Shown one piece after another: positions 50,058 through 57,812 of a stretch of 64,000 nt of DNA. Positions within the stretch are counted from its first letter, which is position 1, and every line of letters starts with the position of its first letter. The notes beneath the pieces were generated by a model that saw only the letters and a list, made by a program, of their open reading frames with translations, ran no database searches and had not been told where the DNA came from. A program made the translations under genes and the position numbers. Where the stretch lies: contig NZ_RBAK01000010.1 in assembly GCF_003626595.1 (NCBI RefSeq), positions 1 through 64,000 on the forward strand. The letters are read 5' to 3'. This DNA comes from Micromonospora endolithica. GTDB taxonomy: Bacteria > Actinomycetota > Actinomycetes > Mycobacteriales > Micromonosporaceae.

Positions 50058-50342
50058 GTGGCACAGCAGCTTCACGTCGAGCTCGTAGCCGTCGAGGAGA
50101 AGGTCTGGTCCGGCGAGGCCGAGATGGTCGTCGCCCGGACGACCGAGGGTGAGCTGGGTGTGCTGCCGGGGCACGCGCCCCTGCTCGGCCAGCTCGCCGA
50201 GCCCGGCCAGGTCCGGATCAAGCTTCCCGGTGGCGAGCAGGTGTCCTACGAGGTCGCCGGCGGCTTCCTCTCGGTGAGCGCCGAGGGCGTCACCATCCTG
50301 GCCGAGAGCGCCACCCCGGTCTCCGCCGCACAGAGCCGCTGA
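50058..50342 (+). CDS. atpC: ATP synthase F1 subunit epsilon, short form
   Basis: 94 aa comprising the N-terminal beta-sandwich: LHVELVAVEEKVWSGEAEMV, VVARTTEGELGVLPGHAPLL, then VSYEVAGGFLSVSAEGVTIL. It ends right after this domain, without the C-terminal helices that in E. coli (139 aa) can inhibit ATP hydrolysis; the mycobacterial form is about 121 aa. The stop is clear, with no frameshift sign. GTG 50058 follows AAGGAGACAGC. It is separated from atpD by the LCP gene. The DUF2550 gene starts 12 nt later. Confidence 0.93.
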   Translation: MAQQLHVELVAVEEKVWSGEAEMVVARTTEGELGVLPGHAPLLGQLAEPGQVRIKLPGGEQVSYEVAGGFLSVSAEGVTILAESATPVSAAQSR

Positions 50343-50354
50343 GTCGTTCCGCCG

Positions 50355-50810
50355 ATGGGGATCGTCGAGGGGTTCGGGATCTGCTTCGCCGTGATCCTCG
50401 GCGCGCTCCTGATTCTCTTCGTCCGGCGGGCGCTGGTCACCCGCAGCGGGGGCATCATCCGGCTCAGCGTCCGGACCTCCACCATGCTCGACGGGCGGGG
50501 CTGGTCACCCGGCTTCGGCCGGTTCGCCGGCGACGAACTCCGGTGGTACCGGATGTTCAGCTTCGCGCTGCGCCCCAAGCGGGTGCTCTCCCGGAAGGTG
50601 CTGGCGGTGGAGCGACGGCGGCTCCCCGAAGGGCAGGAACGGTTCTCCATGCCCGCCGACTGGGTGATCCTCCGCTGTACCAGTCAACACGCCCCGGTGG
50701 AGATCGCGATGGCCCGATCCACCGCCACCGGGTTTCTCTCCTGGCTTGAGGCCGCCCCTCCGGGGGCGGTCTCGCCACGTCTGGCCTCCCAGGACTGGCC
50801 CGCGGCCTGA
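50355..50810 (+). CDS. DUF2550 domain protein
   Basis: 151 aa with one N-terminal membrane helix (about 5-24, EGFGICFAVILGALLILFVR) and a small cytoplasmic domain. The conserved pattern RSGGIIRLSVR, GRGWSPGFGRFAGDELRWYR and SRKVLAVERRRLPEGQE marks DUF2550, regularly encoded next to atpC in actinobacteria. WLEAAPPGAVS is near the end. Function unknown; conserved linkage suggests a role near the ATP synthase or the membrane. It is probably co-transcribed with atpC. Confidence 0.88.
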   Translation: MGIVEGFGICFAVILGALLILFVRRALVTRSGGIIRLSVRTSTMLDGRGWSPGFGRFAGDELRWYRMFSFALRPKRVLSRKVLAVERRRLPEGQERFSMPADWVILRCTSQHAPVEIAMARSTATGFLSWLEAAPPGAVSPRLASQDWPAA

Positions 50811-50876
50811 CCCGGCCCGCGTCCGTCGCGGTCAGCCATCCCCCGGCCCGTTCCGCCGGGACCACCCGGCACCCCC

Positions 50877-51482
50877 TCAGCCGGTACGCCGGACCGGCCG
50901 CCGGCAGTGGTACACCAGCGCTGGCGGGACGTTGCCCCACACCGTGCGCCCCACGGTCACCTCCTCGAACAGGCCCTCCAGGAGCCTCCGGAACGTCCGC
51001 GCCGGCGGTGTCACCAGCGCATGCCGGTAGGCGAAGGTGGTGAACACGCCACTGCCGCCGAGCGCTCCCACGACGGCGTGGAGGATGTCCCGCTGACGCT
51101 CCGCCCGGAACGCCGCCCACGGCAGCCCGCTCACCACGAGATCCGCGTACGGGTGGCGTTCGGCGGCGAGCAGGGCCCCGAGCGCGGCGGCGTCGGCGGC
51201 CAGCACCCGTACGCCCGGGTGCCGTTGAGCCAGCCGCGCGGCGAACCGCGGGTTCACCTCCACGGCCAGGTGGTGACCGCGACCGCCGAGCCGCTCCCGA
51301 AGCGTGCGGGTGAAGGCACCGGTGCCCGGCCCCAGCTCCACCACCACCGGATGCCCGGTCCGGGGGACCGCGGCGGTGATGTCCCGGGCGAGCCGTGTCC
51401 CGCTGGGCAGGGCCGCGCCGACGGCGAGCGGATGGCGGACGAACTGGGTGACGAAGGTCGGCAGATCGTTGATCACGCTCAT
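50877..51482 (-). CDS. SAM-dependent methyltransferase (phospholipid N-methyltransferase-like)
   Basis: 201-aa class I methyltransferase. The SAM loop is VVELGPGTGAFTRTLRERL (about residues 47-65), followed by LAVEVNPRFAARLAQRHPGV and VVSGLPWAAF, the last at the place of the catalytic NPPY-like motif. The opening FVTQFVRHPLAVGAALPSG resembles PmtA-like phosphatidylethanolamine methyltransferases and rRNA dimethylases; I cannot decide the substrate. ATG 51482 gives the family N-terminus. Divergent from the histidine kinase gene. Confidence 0.8.
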   Translation of the reverse strand: MSVINDLPTFVTQFVRHPLAVGAALPSGTRLARDITAAVPRTGHPVVVELGPGTGAFTRTLRERLGGRGHHLAVEVNPRFAARLAQRHPGVRVLAADAAALGALLAAERHPYADLVVSGLPWAAFRAERQRDILHAVVGALGGSGVFTTFAYRHALVTPPARTFRRLLEGLFEEVTVGRTVWGNVPPALVYHCRRPVRRTG

Positions 51483-51606
51483 GGGCGCTAGCCGCGGTGT
51501 CGGGCCGGGGGCCTCGTGCCGACAGGCGGCCTGGCGGCCACCCGGAGGAGGGGCGACGGCCACCGGGAGGACCGGTGGGGGGCGATCGGATCCGTATGGT
51601 GGCCAG

Positions 51607-52782
51607 GTGACGGGCGGTCGAATGCGCTGGTGGCCCGAGCTGCCGATCGGCCTGGTGCTGGCCGGTCTCGGCCTCGGCGCCAACTGGCTCGCGCCACCCG
51701 GCTTGCCGCGGCAGGAGTGGGCCGGCGTGTTCGGCGTCGCCGCCGGCCTGCTGATCGTCTGCGTACGCCGGTTTCCGTGGGTGGTGCTGGTGGCCGAGTG
51801 CGTGCTGCTGGTGGTGGCGGACACGGTGACGCCGACCGGTCCGGACACGGCACAGGTCGCGGCGGCGGTGGCACTCGGCTACCTCGCCTACCGCGCCGGG
51901 CGGCGTGCCACCACGGCCGCCTTCCTGCTGTTCTTCGCCGTGACGATCGTCAACGTCGTGGACCCGGGCAACCCCGGGTTGCTCTCCGGCGCCGAGGGTG
52001 CGATCCGCCTGGTGATGCTGGCCGGCATCGCCGCTGCGCCGGTCGCGTTCGGCCGGTACGTGCGGGGCGTGCGGCACGCGACGCGGGTGGCCGAGGAGCG
52101 GGCCCGGGAGGCGGAGGCGCGCCGGTGTGTGGAGACCCGGGCGGCCCGGCTGGCCGAACGGGCGGGCATCGCCCGGGACCTGCACGACATCGTCGCCCAC
52201 CACATCGCGGCCGTCGCGTTGCGCGCCGGCTCGGCCCGGTTCGCGGTGCAGCACACCGGGGACACGGCCGAGGCGGTGGCCGCGCTGGGCGAGGTGCGGG
52301 ACACCGCCGGGCAGGTCCTGGACGAGCTGCGCGCCCTGTTGGAGGTGCTCCGCGACCCGGAGGCGGTGGAGAGCGACGGCGGGCAGGTCGAGCCGGAGCA
52401 GATGATCCGGGACGCGGCACGCCTGGTCCGGGACGCCGGCGTGGCGGTGCGGGTGACGGTCTCCGACGCGTTGGCCACCGCGCCGCTGGTGGTGCGGACG
52501 ACCGCCGCGCGGGTGGTGCGCGAGGGCCTCACCAACTCGCTCAAGCACGCCGGGCCGGGCGCCGCCGCCTCGGTGGACGTGCGGGCCGGCGACGGCGAGC
52601 TGGTGATCGAGGTGCGGGACAGCGGCCCGGTGCGGCTCCGCCCGGCCCTGCCGCCGTCCGGGTACGGGCTGAGCGGGATGCGGGAACGGGTGGGGCTGCT
52701 CGGTGGCACGCTGTCCGCCGGGGCCACGGCCGGTGGCGGATGGTGTGTCCGGGTCCGGCTGCCGACGAGGGAGAACATGTGA
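51607..52782 (+). CDS. Sensor histidine kinase (NarL-type partner)
   Basis: 391 aa. Five or so membrane helices occupy the first 150 residues (PELPIGLVLAGLGLGANWLA and following). Then comes the HisKA_3 dimerisation domain with phospho-acceptor His in IARDLHDIVAHHIAAVAL, and a GHKL ATPase domain with N-box REGLTNSLKHAGPG and G-box SGYGLSGMRERVGLL. It has no large extracellular loop, so the signal may be within the membrane. GTG 51607 lies 6 nt after TATGGT, a leaderless pattern; ATG 51622 is the alternative. The stop overlaps the regulator start, so the two are coupled. Confidence 0.92.
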   Translation: MTGGRMRWWPELPIGLVLAGLGLGANWLAPPGLPRQEWAGVFGVAAGLLIVCVRRFPWVVLVAECVLLVVADTVTPTGPDTAQVAAAVALGYLAYRAGRRATTAAFLLFFAVTIVNVVDPGNPGLLSGAEGAIRLVMLAGIAAAPVAFGRYVRGVRHATRVAEERAREAEARRCVETRAARLAERAGIARDLHDIVAHHIAAVALRAGSARFAVQHTGDTAEAVAALGEVRDTAGQVLDELRALLEVLRDPEAVESDGGQVEPEQMIRDAARLVRDAGVAVRVTVSDALATAPLVVRTTAARVVREGLTNSLKHAGPGAAASVDVRAGDGELVIEVRDSGPVRLRPALPPSGYGLSGMRERVGLLGGTLSAGATAGGGWCVRVRLPTRENM

Positions 52783-53474
52783 TCAGGGTGCTCGTGGTGG
52801 ACGACCAGGCGCTGGTCCGCGCCGGGGTGGGACTTCTGCTGCGTACGGCGGGCGGGTTCGACGTGGTGGGCGAGGCCGGTGACGGGCTCGACGCGGTCCG
52901 GCTCGCCGAGCGGCTGCACCCGGACGTGGTGCTGATGGACCTGCGGATGCCCCGGTTGGACGGGGTGGAGGCGACCCAGCGGATCCTGGACCGGCAGCCG
53001 GCCGTCCGGGTGCTGGTGCTGACCACCTTCGCCGAGGACGCCGACGTCTATGGGGCGCTCGGTGCGGGCGCGATCGGATACCTGGTCAAGGACGGCGCCC
53101 CGGAGGACCTGATCGAGGCGGTCCGCCGCGCCGTCCGGGGCGAGCCGTTGGTGGCGCCGCCCGTTCTGGCCCGGATCCTGCACCGGGCGATGGTCGCCCA
53201 TCGTGACGAGCACCGGCCGGCGCGTCGGCACGCCGCGGACCTGGGTGTCCTCAGCCCCCGGGAGCGGGAGGTCCTGGCGCTGGTCGGCGCGGGCATGTCG
53301 AACGCGGAGATCGGCATCCGGCTGCACCTGGGCGTCACCACCGTCAAGACCCACGTGTCGGCCGCGATGGAGAAGCTGCACCTGCGCAACCGGGTCCAGG
53401 CCGCGGTGGTGGCGCACCGGCTCGGACTCGTCGACGACGACTTCAACCCTCGGCCCGGTCCGGGGTCTCCCTAG
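52779..53474 (+). CDS. LuxR/NarL-family response regulator
   Basis: 231 aa. The receiver domain (1-120) has the acidic pair in VLVVDDQALV, the phosphorylated Asp54 in VVLMDLRMPRL and the conserved Lys in GYLVKDGAPEDL. A linker is followed by a LuxR helix-turn-helix (about 160-220): LSPREREVLALVGAGMSNAE, then HLGVTTVKTHVSAAMEKLHL. GTG 52779 overlaps the kinase stop by 4 nt. It is expected to be phosphorylated by the adjacent kinase and to bind DNA; targets are unknown, with the DedA gene downstream a candidate. Confidence 0.95.
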   Translation: MIRVLVVDDQALVRAGVGLLLRTAGGFDVVGEAGDGLDAVRLAERLHPDVVLMDLRMPRLDGVEATQRILDRQPAVRVLVLTTFAEDADVYGALGAGAIGYLVKDGAPEDLIEAVRRAVRGEPLVAPPVLARILHRAMVAHRDEHRPARRHAADLGVLSPREREVLALVGAGMSNAEIGIRLHLGVTTVKTHVSAAMEKLHLRNRVQAAVVAHRLGLVDDDFNPRPGPGSP

Positions 53475-53555
53475 GGAGGGGACCGGCCACCCGGAGGACC
53501 CGGGGCGGCCGGCGGAACGACGGCGGAGCCGCCACGGCGCGGCAGGCTCGATGAC

Positions 53556-54386
53556 GTGAGCATCGTGGATTCCCTGTTCGGCCGGATCGGCGATCTGCCG
53601 CCGGGCTACCTGCTGCTGGCCGCCGCGGCGGTGCTCGCCGCCGAGGTGGGCCTGCTCGCCGGGGTGGTGCTGCCGGCGGCGACCACCATGCTGACAGTCG
53701 GGCTCCTGGCCCGCGACGGGCACCTTGACCTCGGCGTCGTACTCCTGGTGACCACCCTGGCCGCGTTCACCGGAGACCAGCTCGGCTACCTGGAGGGCCG
53801 GTTGTTGGGCCCCCGGGTGCGGGACGGCTGGCTGGGCCGCCGGATCGGCGCGGACCGCTGGCGGCGCGCCGAGCGACTGATCGCCGAGCGGGGCGGCCCG
53901 GCGGTTCTGCTGGGCAGGTGGACGGCGTTCGCGCGAACGTTGGTGCCACGGCTGGCCGGGGCGGCCGGCCTGTCGTACCGCCGCTTCGTCCTCTTCGACG
54001 GTGCGGCGGTGGTGGTCTGGGTGCCGGGCACGGTGCTGCTGGGCTGGGCGGTGGGCGGCGTCCCCACCGGGCTGCCGGCCGCCGGCGGGGTGGGCCTGGT
54101 CGCGGTGGTGATCGTCGTGATCGTGCTGTCCCGCCGGGCGCGTCGGGCCGGCGGTGGGCCGGCCCGCCCACCCGGCCCACCGGACCCGCCGGTCCGGATA
54201 GGCGAGGTGTCGGATCAGGCGGTCCGGGCCGGCGGGGCGACACCCCGGACGCGGGCGGAACCCTTCCACGGCAGGTGCGTGGTGGGGACCGCGATCTTCC
54301 GCGATCGGGCCGCGCTCCGGCGTCGGCCGGGAGCTGGCCGGACGGGACCGGTCCGCCGCGGCGCCGGCCGTCGCCGGGACGGTTGA
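53556..54386 (+). CDS. DedA-family (VTT/SNARE-associated) membrane protein
   Basis: 276 aa with four to five membrane helices in the first 200 residues. Family motifs include LPPGYLLLAAAAVLAAEVGL, FTGDQLGYLEGRLLG, and FARTLVPRLAGAAGLSYRRF with the conserved Arg pattern. DedA proteins act in lipid-carrier or phospholipid flipping and in envelope homeostasis. After about residue 205 the protein is a Pro/Arg-rich tail (ARRAGGGPARPPGPPDPPVR) that looks unstructured and may be lineage-specific. GTG 53556 has no strong ribosome site. It lies downstream of the two-component pair. Confidence 0.87.
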   Translation: MSIVDSLFGRIGDLPPGYLLLAAAAVLAAEVGLLAGVVLPAATTMLTVGLLARDGHLDLGVVLLVTTLAAFTGDQLGYLEGRLLGPRVRDGWLGRRIGADRWRRAERLIAERGGPAVLLGRWTAFARTLVPRLAGAAGLSYRRFVLFDGAAVVVWVPGTVLLGWAVGGVPTGLPAAGGVGLVAVVIVVIVLSRRARRAGGGPARPPGPPDPPVRIGEVSDQAVRAGGATPRTRAEPFHGRCVVGTAIFRDRAALRRRPGAGRTGPVRRGAGRRRDG

Positions 54387-54423
54387 CCGTTCCCGCCGCC
54401 CGCCGTCAGGGCCGGCGGCCGGG

Positions 54424-54822
54424 TCACGGTCGCCCGGCGACCAGCTCGACCTCGTACCCCTGCTCGTCGGTCAGGTAGGCCGCGTAGGTCCCGGGCCCGC
54501 CCGCGTGCGGATGCCGATCCGGGAAGAGCAGCGACCACCCGTGCGCCGGCGCGGCCGCGACCAGCCGGTCCACCGCGGCCGGCGGGCCCGCGTGGAAGGC
54601 CAGGTGGTTGAGGCCGGGCGCGCGCCGGTCGTGGGTCCGGCCGGAGAGCGCGGGAGACTCCTCCATGACCAGGTACGTCGGACCGAGCCGCCAGGAGCGG
54701 CCAGCCGGCCACTCCTGGTACGGCGTCCAGCCCAACTCGCCGAGAAGCCAGCCCCAGGCGCGCATCGCCGCGCCGAGATCGGGGACCCACACCTCGACGT
54801 GGTGCAGCCCGCCGGTGGTCAG
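54424..54822 (-). CDS. VOC-family (glyoxalase-like) protein with probable CTG start
   Basis: 132 aa of the vicinal-oxygen-chelate fold. The first strand LHHVEVWVPDLGAAMRAWGW holds a metal-ligand-like His. LNHLAFHAGP and the ending YAAYLTDEQGYEVELVAGRP are the other family parts. The GTG at 54792 would delete the first strand. In-frame TAA blocks extension beyond codon CTG at 54822, which overlaps the stop of the adenosyltransferase gene (CTGA), like the common ATGA coupling. I therefore infer a CTG start giving MTTGGLHHVEVWVPDL. Substrate unknown; methylmalonyl-CoA epimerase-like function is not supported. Confidence 0.78.
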   Translation of the reverse strand: MTTGGLHHVEVWVPDLGAAMRAWGWLLGELGWTPYQEWPAGRSWRLGPTYLVMEESPALSGRTHDRRAPGLNHLAFHAGPPAAVDRLVAAAPAHGWSLLFPDRHPHAGGPGTYAAYLTDEQGYEVELVAGRP

Positions 54823-55391
54823 CGGTTACCGCCGGGGACCCATAGCACATCTCCGTCCGGATTTGCCGTTCTTGACAGGATAAAGAGCAGATCGGAGAGC
54901 CGGTTGAGATACTTTGCCGGGAGAGGGCTGGTCCGATCGGGGTCGTGCGCCACCAGGGCCCACGCGGCACGCTCGGCGCGCCGGGCGACCGTCCGCGCCA
55001 CGTGCAGCAGCGCCGCACCCGCGGTGCCGCCGGGGAGGATGAAGGAGTCGAGCTTGCTCAGGCGCGCGTTGTACTCGTCGCACCAGCCCTCGAGGCGCTC
55101 GACGTACGCCTCGGTGACCCGCAGCGGCGGGTACTCCGGGTCCGGCTCGACCGGGGTGGCCAGATCGGCGCCCACGTCGAACATGTCGTTCTGGATCGAC
55201 CCCAGCACCGACCGCAGCTCGTCGTCGAGCTGTCCGAGGGCGAGCGCCACGCCGATCGCGGCGTTGCACTCGTCGACATCGGCGTACGCGGCGATTCGCG
55301 GGTCGGTCTTCGGCACCTGCTCGTTGTTGCTCAGCCTGGTCATGCCGGCGTCGCCGGCCTTGGTGTAGATGCGCGTGAGGTGGACGGCCAT
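54819..55391 (-). CDS. Cob(I)alamin adenosyltransferase, PduO type
   Basis: 190-aa enzyme that attaches the adenosyl group of ATP to cob(I)alamin, making coenzyme B12. The N-terminal ATP motif is LTRIYTKAGDAGMTRLSN. Later blocks are ADVDECNAAIGVAL, IQNDMFDVGADLATP, FILPGGTAGAALLHVARTVA with RRAER, and KYLNRLSDLLFILSR, all typical of the PduO trimer. ATG 55391 is divergent from murA; the two ATG codons share one CATG. TAGGCT 7 nt before the ATG suggests a leaderless mRNA. It probably supplies cofactor to the MeaA-like mutase encoded 4.4 kb away. Confidence 0.95.
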   Translation of the reverse strand: MAVHLTRIYTKAGDAGMTRLSNNEQVPKTDPRIAAYADVDECNAAIGVALALGQLDDELRSVLGSIQNDMFDVGADLATPVEPDPEYPPLRVTEAYVERLEGWCDEYNARLSKLDSFILPGGTAGAALLHVARTVARRAERAAWALVAHDPDRTSPLPAKYLNRLSDLLFILSRTANPDGDVLWVPGGNR

Positions 55392-56832
55392 GACGCACAG
55401 CCTACGGATACCGGACCTGACGATCCCGGCGCGGCCCGACCCGGCCGTCGCCTGGCCGCCCGGGGTGGGGCCCGGCGACGCGGGTGACCCGGCGGTCAAC
55501 GACGTCGACGTCATCCGGGTCCCCGGGGACGCCCGGCTGGCCGGCACCGTGCACGTGGTCGGCGCCAAGAACTCCGCCCTGAAACTGATGGCTGCCGCCC
55601 TGCTCGCCCCGGGACGCAACGTGATCACCAACGTTCCCCGGATCACCGACATCGCGATCATGGGGGAGGTGCTGCGTCGGCTCGGTTGCGGCGTACGGTT
55701 CGACGCCGACGACCCGGTCGACCCGATGGTGGCCCTCGGCGGGTTGGCCCGCTCCCGGTCGGTCACCATCGACGTGCCCGACACCCCCGGCGCCGAGGCC
55801 GACTACGACCTGGTACGCCGGCTGCGCGCCTCGATCTGCGTGCTCGGCCCGCTGCTGGCCCGGCGGGGGCACGTGCGGGTGGCGCACCCCGGTGGTGACG
55901 CGATCGGCTCGCGCGGACTGGACATGCACGTCTCCGGGCTCACCCGGATGGGCGCCGACATCTCGGGGGAGCACGGCTTCGTCATCGCCTCCGCGCCGGG
56001 CGGGCTGCGCGGCGCCGAGATCGTGCTCGACTTCCCCAGCGTGGGCGCGACCGAGAACCTGGTGATGGCGGCGGTGCTCGCCGACGGCACCACGGTGATC
56101 GACAACGCGGCCCGGGAGCCGGAGATCGTCGACATCTGCACGATGCTCAACCAGATGGGCGCGCTCATCGACGGGGCCGGCACCTCCACCCTGACCATCG
56201 TCGGGGTGCCCGCCCTGCGGCCCGTACGCCATGCCACGGTGGGGGACCGGATCGTCGCCGGCACCTGGGCCTTCGCGGCCGCGATGACCCGGGGCGACGT
56301 GACGGTGACCGGCCTGGACCCGGCGTTCCTGGAGATCGCGCTGGACAAGCTGGTCTCCGCCGGAGGGCTGGTGGAGACCCGGGCGGACGCCTTCCGGATC
56401 CGGATGGACGACCGGCCGCGCGCGGTGGACGTGGTCACCCTGCCCTATCCGGGCTTCGCCACCGACCTGCTGCCGATGGCGATCGGCCTGGCCGCGGTCA
56501 GCGACGGGGCGTCGCTGATCACCGAGAACATCTTCGACGGCCGGTTCATGTTCGCCAACGAGATGATGCGCCTCGGCGCGGACATCAAGACCGACGGCCA
56601 CCACGCCGTGGTACGGGGACGCGACCGGCTCTCCGGCGCCCCGGTCCGCGCCACCGACATCCGCGCCGGCGCCGGTCTGATCATCGCCGGGTTGTGCGCC
56701 GACGGGGTCACCGAGGTGTCCCACGTGCACCACGTCGACCGGGGCTACCCGGATTTCGTGGCGGACCTGCGGGCGCTCGGTGTCGAGGTCGAACGGGGCA
56801 CCGGCCCCGAGGAGCCCGAACTGTCCATCTGA
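55390..56832 (+). CDS. murA: UDP-N-acetylglucosamine 1-carboxyvinyltransferase
   Basis: 480-aa enzyme transferring enolpyruvate from PEP to UDP-GlcNAc, the first committed step of peptidoglycan synthesis. The substrate Lys is in VVGAKNSALKL (Lys60). The active-site loop reads HPGGDAIGSRGLDMH, so residue 170 is Asp where E. coli has Cys115, the fosfomycin target. Mycobacterium tuberculosis MurA has Asp at the same place and is resistant. The EPSP-synthase fold continues through SVGATENLVMAA and PYPGFATDLLPMA to the end. ATG 55390 has GAGGTGG 7 nt upstream; about 38 N-terminal residues before DVDVIRVPGD are extra to the family, and GTG 55465 is possible. Confidence 0.95.
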   Translation: MTHSLRIPDLTIPARPDPAVAWPPGVGPGDAGDPAVNDVDVIRVPGDARLAGTVHVVGAKNSALKLMAAALLAPGRNVITNVPRITDIAIMGEVLRRLGCGVRFDADDPVDPMVALGGLARSRSVTIDVPDTPGAEADYDLVRRLRASICVLGPLLARRGHVRVAHPGGDAIGSRGLDMHVSGLTRMGADISGEHGFVIASAPGGLRGAEIVLDFPSVGATENLVMAAVLADGTTVIDNAAREPEIVDICTMLNQMGALIDGAGTSTLTIVGVPALRPVRHATVGDRIVAGTWAFAAAMTRGDVTVTGLDPAFLEIALDKLVSAGGLVETRADAFRIRMDDRPRAVDVVTLPYPGFATDLLPMAIGLAAVSDGASLITENIFDGRFMFANEMMRLGADIKTDGHHAVVRGRDRLSGAPVRATDIRAGAGLIIAGLCADGVTEVSHVHHVDRGYPDFVADLRALGVEVERGTGPEEPELSI

Positions 56833-56874
56833 CCCGTCACCACCGGGGCCTTAGCAGTCGTTCAGGCTCGCCGA

Positions 56875-56924
56875 CTAGGGTCTGTGTCGAAGTCCCCGGC
56901 CAGGGGCTTCGACACAGACCCTAG
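56875..56924. terminator. 50-nt perfect inverted repeat after murA
   Basis: CTAGGGTCTGTGTCGAAG (56875-56892) and its exact complement (56907-56924) enclose TCCCC-GGCCA-GGGG, which can pair further. The element begins and ends with CTAG. It lies 43 nt after the murA stop and 39 nt before the next gene, so it may terminate murA. Its length and perfect arms also fit a small mobile or repeated element. Confidence 0.75.
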
Positions 56925-56962
56925 GGTGCTGACAGACACTCTTACTGGCGAGGGAGAAGCAG

Positions 56963-57811
56963 ATGGCGGGTCGACTCGCGGTCGTCGGGGCCGGGCTGAT
57001 GGGCTCGGGTATCGCCCAGGTGGCGGCGCAGGCGGGCTGGCAGGTGACGCTGCGGGACCTGGACGACGCGGCCACCGGGCGCGGCCTGGCGGGGATCCGG
57101 AAGTCGCTGGAGAAGTTCGCGTCCAAGGGCGCCATCGAGGCGTCCTCGGTCGAGGAGACCCTGGCCCGGATCACCCCGACCACCGACCTGGAGGCGGTCG
57201 CCGACGCCGACATCGTGGTCGAGGCGGTCTTCGAGCGGCTGGACATCAAGCACGAGGTGTTCCGCGCGCTGGACAAGATCTGCAAGGCCGACGCGGTCCT
57301 CGCCACCAACACCTCGGCCATTCCGGTGACCCAGATCGCCGCCGTCACCGAGCGGCCCGAGGCGGTCGTCGGCACCCACTTCTTCTCGCCGGTGCCGATG
57401 ATGAAGCTCTGCGAGCTGGTGCGCGGCTACAAGACCAGCGACCAGACGCTGGCCACCGTGAAGGCGTTCGCCGAGGAGATCGGCAAGACCGTCGTGGTGG
57501 TCAACCGGGACATCGCCGGCTTCGTCACCACCCGGCTGATCGCCGCCCTGGTCGTCGAGGCGGTCAAGCTCGTCGAGTCCGGCGTGGTCTCCGCCGAGGA
57601 TCTGGACACCGCCTGCCGGCTGGGCTTCGGGCACGCCATGGGCCCGCTGGCCACCACCGACCTGACCGGCGTGGACGTGCTCCTGCACGCCTCGAAGAAC
57701 ATCTACACCGACACCGCGGACGAGAAGTTCTTCCCGCCGGAGCTTCTCCAGCGCATGGTCACGGCCGGCGACCTGGGCCGCAAGACCGGCAAGGGCTTCT
57801 ACACCTACTGA
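56963..57811 (+). CDS. 3-hydroxybutyryl-CoA dehydrogenase
   Basis: 282-aa NAD(P)-dependent dehydrogenase interconverting 3-hydroxyacyl-CoA and acetoacetyl-CoA-type esters. The Rossmann motif is VVGAGLMGSGIAQVAAQAGW (residues 7-26). The catalytic His is in VVGTHFFSPVPMMKLCELV, with TNTSAIPVTQIA before it and VVNRDIAGFVTTRLIAALV after. The C-terminal helical domain ends GKTGKGFYTY. Length and lack of a hydratase domain fit the stand-alone Hbd/PaaH type. ATG 56963 has GAGGGAGAAGC upstream. It may feed the crotonyl-CoA/ethylmalonyl-CoA route together with the nearby mutase. Confidence 0.94.
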   Translation: MAGRLAVVGAGLMGSGIAQVAAQAGWQVTLRDLDDAATGRGLAGIRKSLEKFASKGAIEASSVEETLARITPTTDLEAVADADIVVEAVFERLDIKHEVFRALDKICKADAVLATNTSAIPVTQIAAVTERPEAVVGTHFFSPVPMMKLCELVRGYKTSDQTLATVKAFAEEIGKTVVVVNRDIAGFVTTRLIAALVVEAVKLVESGVVSAEDLDTACRLGFGHAMGPLATTDLTGVDVLLHASKNIYTDTADEKFFPPELLQRMVTAGDLGRKTGKGFYTY

Positions 57812-57812
57812 G

